DNA of 36,228 nt from Nostoc sp. 106C (GTDB taxonomy: Bacteria; Cyanobacteriota; Cyanobacteriia; Cyanobacteriales; Nostocaceae), in NCBI RefSeq assembly GCF_002154725.1, contig NZ_MTAW01000061.1:1-36228 (forward strand). The letters are read 5' to 3'. Under the pieces are notes generated by a model, which searched no databases, had not been told where the DNA came from, and saw only the letters and a list, made by a program, of their open reading frames with translations. Position 1 is the first letter of the stretch, and each line of letters opens with the position of its first letter. Below, in pieces: positions 16,801 to 20,838 of this stretch. The translations under genes and the position numbers were made by a program.

Positions 16801-18911
16801 ATGATGCTTTGGGTCGCTTGACAGGCGTGAAAAATGCGCTCCAAGACTGGACAGAATACGGCTACAACGAGGTCGGCAACTTAATTTGGATGGAAGATGC
16901 TAACGATCATCGCACTAAGTATGAATATGACAGTGTTGGTCGTCGCACAGCAGTCATCTTGCCAATGGATCAGCGTTCCGATAGTGTTTATGATGCAGTT
17001 GGCAATCTGAAAACATATACTGACTTCAATCGCAATACTACGACCTATCAGTACGACCCCATGAACTGGATAACTTCTAAGCAGTTCCAGGATGGATCTA
17101 AGGTAACGTATGCTTACACAGCAGTAGGGTTACAGGATGTTATCACTTTTGTTGATGCTAATGGTGTAACTACTGCAATCTACGATTATGATTACGATGA
17201 GCGCGATCGCCTCGTTAAGCGTACTGATAATATTGGTGGGGTAAGTCGCAATATTAGCTACACCTACGATGCAGCAAGTAATCGCACTTCAGTTACTACC
17301 GCATCCGGTACTGTTAACTATACTTTCGATGTCCGTAACCGCCTTGACCAAGTAATTGAAGATGGGGTTGTTACAACAGATTATGACTACGACGTGGTAA
17401 GTAATCTGGTGCGTACTACTTTTGTTAATGGTACGCAAGAAATTCGTCAGTACGATGACCTCAATCGTTTGAAATATTTAGAAAATCGTAAAGGTGATAG
17501 TGTGCTCTCAAGCTATACCTATACCTTAGACAAGGTGGGCAACCGTACCAAAGTTGTAGAACATGATGGACGTACTGTTGATTACACTTACGATGACCTA
17601 TATAGGTTAACTCAAGAGAAAATCACTGATAGTGTTAATGGTAATCGCATTTATGAGTACAACTACGATAAAGTTGGCAACCGCACGGCTAAGAATGAAA
17701 CTGTCAACGGTACTACAAAGGTTACTAACTACGGCTACGATGCCAACGATCGGCTATTAAATGAGACAGTTAATCAACAGGTAGTTGTTAATTATACCTA
17801 CGATAATAACGGGAACACTTTAACTAAGACTGAAAACGGTATTACAACCGAATACAGTTGGGATTATGAAAATCGATTGATTGCCGCAAGGTTTAAGGAT
17901 GCTGATGATATAACACAACAATCAATGCAGTATCAATATAACGATAATGGCATTCGGGTTTCATCAACAGTTAATGGTGTTGAAACACGGTATTTAATTG
18001 ATGAGGTACAGCCGTATGCACAGGTCTTGGAGGAATATTCCCCAAATGGTGCTGTGCAGGTTGAGTACTTTTATGGCAATGATTTGATTGCACAGGGGCA
18101 GGATAACAGTCGTACTTACTACCATGTTGATGGTTTAGGTAGTACACGAGTGTTGACTGATTTAAGTGGTAGTGTTGTTCACACTTATGATTATGAAGCT
18201 TACGGAGAATTAATTAGCTCTACTGGTGGGGTAGAGAATAAGTACCTGTTTGCTGGAGAACAATTTGATGAAGTACTGGGAGATTATTATAATCGGGCAA
18301 GATATTATGATGCTGATACAGGAAGATTTATCAAAAAGGATGATTATGAGGGACAAATTAGTGAGCCATTGACTTTACATAAGTACCTTTATACTCATAA
18401 CAATCCTAGTAATTTTATTGACCCAACTGGACTTTTTACTGTAGCTGAAATATCCGCAGCAGATTCAATCCGCAATATACTATCAAGTATACAGATTGAT
18501 CTTGGAGCGAATCTTATAGGAAACATTATAGGGAATAATGAGCCAATTTCTGATGATTATTATATATTAGTTAATTCAGGAGGTTTAGACCTTAATGAAC
18601 GAGTTGTAAACTACCTTGAAAACTATACCACTAGAGATTATGCAATTCGATTTTTAATTTATGGAGGCGCGTTACCAATTCCTAAAAGACTTATAGGAGT
18701 TCCTGTTTTACCAGGTAGTAGTAAATTGACAAATCCAATTAGTATTATAGGGTTACATCCAGCCGTTAGAAGAAGGTTAAGGCTACCTAGAAGAATTCTA
18801 GGCACTACAAATGCTGTAAGAGCATTAGGCCGTGCTAATGTAATATTGGCTACTGGTTTATTAATTTATGATGCAGCATTATTTGCGAAAAACTTAATAA
18901 ATGATGATTAA
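4887..18911 (+). CDS. Giant Ig-stalk RHS/YD-repeat polymorphic toxin or adhesin
   Basis: The 4674-residue product begins with a Ser/Asn/Thr-rich tract (1-170) and no Sec signal. Residues 176-494 repeat GNI.FNG-like motifs, a beta-helix or bactofilin-like pattern. Residues 495-1310 hold Ig-like modules: two long related ones (about 495-618 and 1009-1122), three Bap-type repeats (617-910) and a cadherin-like unit (1215-1310). Eleven modules of about 93 residues (He_PIG/cadherin-like, opening N-x-x-P-x-I/F) start near 1311, 1675, 1769, 1861, 2402, 2495, 2587, 2681, 2772, 2866 and 2955. An SdrD-B-like unit (DKNNNGRRD) is at 2312-2392. The RHS part starts near 3239 (GYGW near 3278), with dozens of YD repeats to about 4450. 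The RHS core (YYHVDGLGSTRVLTD) ends in DPTGLF at 4512-4517. A 157-residue AT-rich tip follows. RHS shells encapsulate a C-terminal toxin; here the adjacent PPIase, ABC and HlyD genes suggest type I export. Confidence 0.93.
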   Translation: MGSPENFGTNNASSSNGGIMPLSLLESASLGAALDDNSALISLQKTLRTPSGSDPINSELASLKKSPNATEDNQSSQDSTNYTSPGSNIFGQEQLSNQPQSFINTSLFPSSNNKNSNKAKDKDSLTGNAKDTSLIGITEQNSLTTGALGIEQSQQNSSPSTAKTNSSASTTNQTTIPNFAIRTEGTISINGSSDFDGVPTDLSDDALIYAAKGFTINGNPTLPVQRDAQGNPIRDASGKLILVDKAVAVAAGYTVTNGPSNQYAGLNPPTVVPQQTVTVPAYADIKQLELAKRIPNGTPTVTFNISQNPINNANDWSKKFPPPGTASNPTVVRVTGGGLNIPANVTLNNYVITVEQGDINFNGNGHNFNNVVLVANNGNINLSNVQARDLSVFASGSINMNGGARFAGSSLLANGSNNGNITFNGATSSTNTNDNLKVISQGDITYNGASNTRGLFLSVKNFTFNGSSTLYGSISAKGNIIFNGKATVIAVAELMPDITAPIITATLARDTAPLGQTNTDKITFDPTIAGTVIDASPILEFRAGFNNTPPTNYTNVIAQRNSDGSFSFTRAQLETIYGSTLLDGIYTLHLQAKDLYGNLSNSFDVTFTLDTTTPDPSNLDLSAIDDSGANNTDNITNKKLPAITGNAEAGAVVQLFNQGQILGQSTANNAGTWQIVTSDLTDGTYNLTASSTDIAGNVSTASNPLQVVIDTVAPNAPTNLKLTTASDTGVSNSDNITKNATPTIQGSAEAGTIVRLFKDGQLVGQTTASVNGAWQLQVGPLTDGQHIFTASSEDKAGNVSVSSNQLTVTVDTQIAPPSNLDLLAASDRGSSDNDNITNDTTPTIAGHADANSLVQLFNDGQLVGQTTTAANGEWQLTTNSLTDGVHNFTAIATDSAGNFSSPSAPLAVTLDSALPLLTLNTPLETTPLIPNARFIGSIDGTGSAVTALSYRFNNLAAVAVAFNATGGFDQAFDLTGLNNGSHILTITTTDKAGNVKTNQYNVTVILDREAPVISARLTRDTAPGGITNSDTITFDPTFAGTVIDASRVVDFRAGFDSTLMADFTNVTALRNADGSFSFDRTQLATIYGNTLPDGIHTLHLQAVDEFGNTSNVFDISFILDTITPEPVFNLDAVSDSGVAGDRQTKFDTVTLVGQSEAYATVVLEQIGAVTTSDHNGQFSFTNVQLAIGNNSLTARATDIAGNENTFSTNIYRFSPPTAINLTGNIVAENSISGTVIGQLSSTDPDAGDSHTYTLEDDAGGRFRIVGNQLQVADGTLLNFESSTQHSITVKSTDTNGLSNSFKLTIGVTNVNEAPSFTSTPISTVDLGSLYRYNIVTSDPDAADTRRIIADNLPSWLTLVDNLDGTATLSGTSTNFLDNTNINLKVTDAGGLTAIQEFTITSSNALVEGTNFTASRSFPVTIGATPSILSFKIDKSFDTTDIDAINDALEVALIDANGKSLVHTIASGRDAFFNWTEGESALLGAGASYDAASRTVSLNLTGITPTNAQLVFRLVNNDSDTTSSVRITDFAITAAPTGTQPPVQSDFGTQTSLNTGNVLLFNLLADISQSFVAEYHRTSLNADSRLLYADIAIRNIGSYSIDAPLIVAVNHISNPSVLVRNSDGFTPEGVPYYDFSKLVGDSKLDPQELTQQRSLIFYNPNSVQFTYDLSVLAQLNAAPVIQTQANKEIITGHSYSYDVDATDPNGDSLTYKLLVSPQGMTIDSTSGLISWNTTSNNIGNYAVEVEVSDSHGGITKQQYTLAVISPPPNRPPLFTSIPVVNAAINTNYTYQAKAIDPDDNPLTFSLASAPEGMSVNPNTGVITWKPNGNQLGLLQVILNVTDGFGGTTQQRFQIQTQIEPGNHAPIITSTAPTTAYTATGYTYQIQALDADQDTLTYALDTAPAGMTIDATTGQILWTTKSNNAGTYNIAVKVLDKRGGVDTQNFTLNLSSNLPGQIWGRVFADGSNLQLGSYSSQSQPRPRTGNRLAAQPIPLTSVLNLPNGFYSASGMEYYEPAEQILISDTGSTRTTSRLNLIQPDGTLVPFSNVTQDVGPSSSGIAITALRYFTTVPQDNLGGFTPGDIFGNAGFRYSSFGYDPYITKITDGGATIIPQWAALPANLTYREISFQIDTTGIFGGDLIVQGSTSVDSRGYDLSKSTLFRVKADGTVSRLATLDNDYGGNTSFEIVPNDSARYGPLAGKIIVAHNGAFSTVDVAGNVQYIPLQGSGSIRLIRPNENLFAGSYSYNPQTLLSIPASNFQPMVGDFLIGGDGGLLRRMYWDGQAIKIEILNGRQLAGMTFAPVGINNIASVSPVSLADWTVYVDKNNNGRRDSDELSTTTDTNGIYSFTLPVGNYTIAQELPGGWSQIKPASNQPIQVTLSSGQTITGVDFGNIKSDPAPQENQAPLFTSFAPTQAIANQRVVYKAVASDPDGDVLSYDLVVKPDGMVIDSNTGIVAWRPTSEQVGTQNVIVRVRDAQGALDLQSFQVQVGSSQTPPLFTALPKSGSVAAVGVPFQFQIQARNPALDPITFELTTDAPGVVLDSSTGLFKWTPTVEKTYNFTITANDGKGAKTTKSFQLQALKNVPNDAPIITSQPPSQITPLGLPYVYTVQASDPNNDPLTYTLVTAPQGMTLDKLGNLFWQPQANQLRLNSIAIKVSDGRGGEATQSFNVNVASSATIANHVPSITSTPVQSAVVNKVYQYELKFSDLDNDFLLLNLKQAPQGMFLDPATGILRWIPTEAQLGENTVVVQVQDSHGAFDLQEFKVNVRLVNTPPAINSNPPTVASAGKLYKYQVQATDVDSDSLAYSLVNAPSGMTIDAKTGLIQWTPTNTQLGRQDIIVAVNDGQGGSANQSYSLLVSDTAVNNAPAITSVPITVAAVDRPYQYQVVAFDPEGQSLQFALENAPSGMTIDATGLLQWHPTISQIGSYTIKILATDAAGAVAVQNYTLLLRANASPIINSHPSLIATLDTVYAYDVIASDVDGDRLTYTLDQASRNLGMTLDTLGRLRWTPTTSNVGSHHVVLSVSDGVALQQQEFDLVVASDTIAPKVSLIANYNQVNLGETVIFQARATDNIKVAGLQLLINNTPVVLDANGMARFTPNQAGTIIAKAIATDTAGNIGQVTFDVAVIDTSDVNAPEVSLDLGAYAGNLVTAPIDIKGSISDDGSLDYYRLLVAPVAGGEFKQILFVDNPNVIANGVLGKFDPSLLQNDSYILRLEVADNGGHISYAEEVVDVAGELKLGNFRLSFTDLSIPVTGIPITLTRTYDTLTSASTDDFGYGWRMEFRDTDLRTSLKRDAEMEELGYYTAFKEGTRVYITLPGGKREAFTFKPKMVEQYDGVYLGQFAKYFYQPEFVADKGVTSTLTVESNFITKGQGTDQFYGFAGNAYNPEDPYFGGKYKLTTKEGVVYEIDAVTGDLLTVTDTNGNKLTYTDAGIYSSTGKQITFERDAQGRIASVKDPMGELIRYTYDANGDLVSVTDRENNTTRMEYKTERSHYLDKIIDPLNRTGIRNEYGDDGRLKEIVDVKGQKVEMSYDQNNSRQTVLDQLGHATIYEYDARGNILTEIDAEGQITKRKYDDDNNILEETVISDRSGPDGFTTKYTYDNKNNKLTQEDALGNITRYTYGAYSRLLTETDALGRTTTNAYDSYGNLSATKDAVGKVTSYGYDGNGQLTSFVDANKQATRFDYDSNGNVTQVTDALGNVTKYTYNRNGDKLTETRYMTLANGQVRELLTKWTYDDNGRVKTMTDAENHTTSYEYDANGKQIAVIDALQHRTEYKYNERGELVETIYADETPDNPFGNLRDISRYDAAGRTIATIDKAGRETRFVYDDVGRLIKTILPDNTPNNWDDNPKTRTDYYSDGLVKAEIDERSNRTEFRYDAVGRLLEIIYADNTPNTLDDNPRTTYKYDKAGQRIAETDALNHTTTYKYDDLGRLIETEFNDKTYTTSEYDNLGRRIAMTEQNDKRTEYRYDALGRLTGVKNALQDWTEYGYNEVGNLIWMEDANDHRTKYEYDSVGRRTAVILPMDQRSDSVYDAVGNLKTYTDFNRNTTTYQYDPMNWITSKQFQDGSKVTYAYTAVGLQDVITFVDANGVTTAIYDYDYDERDRLVKRTDNIGGVSRNISYTYDAASNRTSVTTASGTVNYTFDVRNRLDQVIEDGVVTTDYDYDVVSNLVRTTFVNGTQEIRQYDDLNRLKYLENRKGDSVLSSYTYTLDKVGNRTKVVEHDGRTVDYTYDDLYRLTQEKITDSVNGNRIYEYNYDKVGNRTAKNETVNGTTKVTNYGYDANDRLLNETVNQQVVVNYTYDNNGNTLTKTENGITTEYSWDYENRLIAARFKDADDITQQSMQYQYNDNGIRVSSTVNGVETRYLIDEVQPYAQVLEEYSPNGAVQVEYFYGNDLIAQGQDNSRTYYHVDGLGSTRVLTDLSGSVVHTYDYEAYGELISSTGGVENKYLFAGEQFDEVLGDYYNRARYYDADTGRFIKKDDYEGQISEPLTLHKYLYTHNNPSNFIDPTGLFTVAEISAADSIRNILSSIQIDLGANLIGNIIGNNEPISDDYYILVNSGGLDLNERVVNYLENYTTRDYAIRFLIYGGALPIPKRLIGVPVLPGSSKLTNPISIIGLHPAVRRRLRLPRRILGTTNAVRALGRANVILATGLLIYDAALFAKNLINDD
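18438..18911 (+). other. Variable C-terminal tip (candidate toxin domain) of the giant RHS protein
   Basis: This is the part of the giant coding sequence after the RHS core motif DPTGLF. It encodes 157 residues (4518-4674). The base composition is visibly richer in A/T than the preceding YD-repeat DNA, as expected for tips exchanged by recombination. The peptide has a glycine-rich hydrophobic start (LGANLIGNIIG), a basic stretch (HPAVRRRLRLPRRILGTT) and a hydrophobic C-terminal helix (ILATGLLIYDAALFAKNLI). I see no HNH, deaminase, ADP-ribosyltransferase or RNase signature. The basic plus hydrophobic layout would fit a membrane-acting or membrane-translocating tip, but that is inference. Confidence 0.6.
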
Positions 18912-18924
18912 GCCAGGTTTATAT

Positions 18925-19179
18925 ATGTCTAACGCAGAACAACTAAACATTGAGAGAACTGTTTTAGAGCTTTTAGAGTATTTTGTTTGTGAGGCAGGAC
19001 AAAAACCTCAGCTGACAGATATTTTAATTGATGACTTAAAGGTTGATGGAGATGACTTTGGAATGGATTTCGTTCTAGAACTTCAAAGAAAATTTCAAAT
19101 CAAAATTCCAGCAAAAGAATGGAATGAAGTATTTACAGTCCAGGACGTTGTTAATCTAGTGAAAAGATTTTATCAGTAA
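18925..19179 (+). CDS. DUF1493-type acyl-carrier-like protein without the carrier serine; candidate immunity protein
   Basis: The product has 84 residues from ATG 18925 (AGG about 9 bases upstream). An alternative ATG at 18901 overlaps the giant gene by 11 bases and would add 8 residues. The fold reads as an acyl carrier protein: helix 1 (IERTVLELLEYFV), the loop DDLKVDGDD (36-44), helix 2 (FVLELQRKFQIKIP) and a final TVQDVVNLVKRF. In true carriers the loop is D-S-L and the serine takes phosphopantetheine; here Gly42 occupies that place, as I recall for DUF1493 proteins, so it should not carry acyl groups. Its position, directly after or overlapping the toxin tip, is where polymorphic toxin loci keep the cognate immunity gene. 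That role is inferred from context and has not been shown. Confidence 0.8.
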   Translation: MSNAEQLNIERTVLELLEYFVCEAGQKPQLTDILIDDLKVDGDDFGMDFVLELQRKFQIKIPAKEWNEVFTVQDVVNLVKRFYQ

Positions 19180-19261
19180 AAATTTCAAGCCAAGATTACA
19201 AGATAATTCTTTGTCATCAACATTGTTCAATAAGCCTCAATTTGGCGGGTAATTTACATAA

Positions 19262-19393
19262 TTAAACGTTGCTGATGTGTTTTACGACAATGGTACAGAA
19301 TTTATCAAGTTCACCAACGGCAAAGAAATTACGGTAGATGCTGCGTGGCGTTGGGATTGGGAACGATTGCTGAAATATGCCACTAATCGATAG
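19262..19393 (+). pseudogene. Orphan C-terminal fragment (possible displaced RHS tip)
   Basis: An open stretch of 43 codons has no start codon and is bounded upstream by an in-frame TAA at 19259. It encodes VADVFYDNGTEFIKF followed by TNGKEITVDAAWRWDWE and ends RLLKYATNR-stop. The coherent, hydrophilic, tryptophan-rich peptide does not look like random translation. Silent or displaced toxin tips commonly accumulate behind RHS genes, so this is probably the 3' remnant of an older tip or partner gene. I could not assign a family. Confidence 0.45.
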
Positions 19394-19399
19394 CAGACG

Positions 19400-19594
19400 C
19401 TACTCATCCCACTTGACCAGTACCCCATCTGCCGCTACCAACCCCCACTGCGGAAACTTGATCACCAGTTTCTTGATTACAATCCGCAAGGCTGGATCAT
19501 CCGCCCAACACTCCAGCAAAAACTCAACGCTAGGATTCTCCTTCGATATTCCCACCTTCTTAAGTAAGTTTCTCCATCGCCCTAGTCGCGCCTT
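19400..19594 (-). pseudogene. Degraded gene fragment, C-terminal part
   Basis: On the minus strand, 64 codons read KARLGRWRNLLKKVGISKE, then PSVEFLLECWADDPALR, and end GVLVKWDE-stop at 19400. A stop lies immediately upstream and there is no start codon. The fragment overlaps, in another frame, the end of the minus-strand ORF at 19582-19743. One frameshift near 19590 would join the two into a protein of about 115 residues, so this is probably a decayed gene. The family was not recognised. The plus-strand ORF over the same bases has atypical composition and is taken as its shadow. Confidence 0.45.
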
Positions 19595-19743
19595 TTACAA
19601 TAGAGTGATCGCTTCACTCGACCAATTTTCTTTCCTTGGGGACGGACGCACGTAACTTGTATCCCCTTAAAAGCCATTCTCAGTATTTCTAGGTACTCAG
19701 CAGCTATTCCTCTTACCAACTTACGTATACCCATCATTGTCAT
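19582..19743 (-). pseudogene. Short minus-strand ORF, possible N-terminal part of the same decayed gene
   Basis: ATG 19743 opens 53 codons (MTMMGIRKLVRGIAAEYLE ... KRSLYCKRRD) ending at a stop at 19582. The peptide is basic and starts with an amphipathic helix. Its 3' end overlaps the in-frame continuation of the downstream fragment (19400-19594), which suggests a single frameshifted gene. There is no recognised family and no clear ribosome binding site. Confidence 0.3.
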
Positions 19744-19841
19744 ATTTAAAGCCATCAAGCCATGATGCTAAAGGGAAACACTAATATCACTAAATTAAGT
19801 CGGAAGTATTAGGTGGGAATTCGGAAGTGATAAATAAATTA

Positions 19842-19901
19842 CCTCCGACTTCCGACCTCCGACCTCCGACTTCCGACCTCCGACTTCCGACCTCCGACTT
19901 C
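19842..19901. repeat. Heptanucleotide tandem repeat array (CCTCCGA/CTTCCGA)
   Basis: About eight to nine consecutive 7-bp units alternate between CCTCCGA and CTTCCGA-like forms, just upstream of the PPIase gene. Two separate related units (TCGGAAGT) lie nearby at about 19799-19806 and 19831-19838. This is the reverse complement of the heptamer at 67-90. It fits the short tandemly repeated repetitive sequences of Nostocales and may be replication-slippage prone. Confidence 0.85.
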
Positions 19902-19934
19902 TAAAATTCCCCTCACCTTGCTGCATCTTACCCT

Positions 19935-20834
19935 ATGGCTCAAATTCTCCAATTTGGCAACCACCGCATCAGCAATGCAGAAGTTTTTCCCATGCTTGCT
20001 GGTTACCAAATGCTACCGCAATTGTGCCGCTTCTTAATCATCGATCAGGCGATCGCCCCCATCTCCCTCACCACAGAAGAAAAAACCAGCGCCATAGAGC
20101 AGTTCTACCAAAAAAATCAGCTAGCCACCCCAGAAGCACGCACAAAAACCCTAAAACATTACTGTATGAGCGAGGCACAACTAGAAGCCCTCGCTACCAG
20201 AGAATTAAGAATTGAAAAATTTAAAATCGCCACTTGGGGAAGCAAGCTAGAACAATACTTTCTGCAATATAAATCCCAGCTAGACAAAGTAATTTATTCC
20301 CTAATTCGCACACCAGATGCAGAAGTTGCTCAAGAACTCTACTTTCGCATCAAAGCAGGAGAACAGACATTTGCCGAATGTGCCAAGGAATACTCGCAAG
20401 GACAAGAAGCCCAAACAGGAGGAATGCTAGGCCCCGTTCCCATTAGCCAACCCCACCCAGAGATTGCCCAAAAACTCGCCATCTCTCAACCAGGACAGTT
20501 GTGGCCCCCAATGCGATTGGATAACTGGGTAGTAATCGTCAAACTCGAAAAGCTAATTCCTGCCCAACTAGATGATGCCATGCGCTCCACCCTCCTCAAT
20601 CATCTATTTGAGACTTGGCTAGCAGAAGAGATGGGCACTGCACCGTTGTCGCTTTGCGACGATGAGCAGGTGGGGAGGTTGGGAGATGGGGAGATAGGGA
20701 GGTCGGGAGATGAGGAGGTGGGGAGGTGGGGAGGTTGGGAGATAGGGAGAAAGAATCGCTTGGCGACGATGGAGAGAATAATTTCACCCCATCCCCTCAT
20801 CACCCCATCACCCCATCTCCCACTCCCCTGGTAA
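19935..20834 (+). CDS. Parvulin-type peptidylprolyl isomerase (PpiC/SurA-like) of the secretion set
   Basis: The 299-residue product has an N-terminal helical SurA/PpiC-like part (1-110, including the LTTEEKTSAIEQFYQKNQ and MSEAQLEALATRELRIEKF segments). A rotamase domain spans about 118-207 (RIKAGEQTFAECAKEYS, QTGGMLGPVPISQPHPEIA). There is no signal peptide, so it may act on the cytoplasmic side, for example to keep an exporter substrate competent. It lies 4 bases before the ABC exporter gene. Parvulins next to C39-like ABC and HlyD genes are a recurring arrangement in cyanobacteria. The last ~60 residues are not family sequence: they are encoded by G-rich/C-rich repeat DNA (20669-20830), giving GRLGDGEIGRSGDE-like text and a Pro/His/Ser tail. 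The original C-terminus was therefore probably replaced. No clear ribosome binding site precedes ATG 19935. Confidence 0.85.
   Translation: MAQILQFGNHRISNAEVFPMLAGYQMLPQLCRFLIIDQAIAPISLTTEEKTSAIEQFYQKNQLATPEARTKTLKHYCMSEAQLEALATRELRIEKFKIATWGSKLEQYFLQYKSQLDKVIYSLIRTPDAEVAQELYFRIKAGEQTFAECAKEYSQGQEAQTGGMLGPVPISQPHPEIAQKLAISQPGQLWPPMRLDNWVVIVKLEKLIPAQLDDAMRSTLLNHLFETWLAEEMGTAPLSLCDDEQVGRLGDGEIGRSGDEEVGRWGGWEIGRKNRLATMERIISPHPLITPSPHLPLPW
20669..20830. repeat. G-rich/C-rich repeat element, copy A, inside the PPIase 3' end
   Basis: A left half of GGGAGAT/GGGAGGT heptamer-like units is followed by a unique centre (AAGAATCGCTT...GACGATGG) and a right half of CCCCATCA-like units. The two halves are partly complementary. 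The 83-bp section 20732-20814 matches 21220-21302 in the next gene at 78 positions. The element supplies the C-terminal codons and the stop region of the PPIase. Confidence 0.8.
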
Positions 20835-20838
20835 CAAG

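Noticed and set aside
18925-19179. Functional acyl carrier protein for polyketide or fatty acid synthesis
   Set aside because: The carrier serine is replaced by glycine and no synthase genes are nearby.
19377-19655. 92-codon plus-strand open frame
   Set aside because: Ser/Pro/His-rich text without motifs; the minus strand over the same bases encodes a more protein-like fragment.
19842-19901. Possible CRISPR array
   Set aside because: The units are 7 bp with no unique spacers, so this is a heptamer tandem repeat. No cas genes are present.
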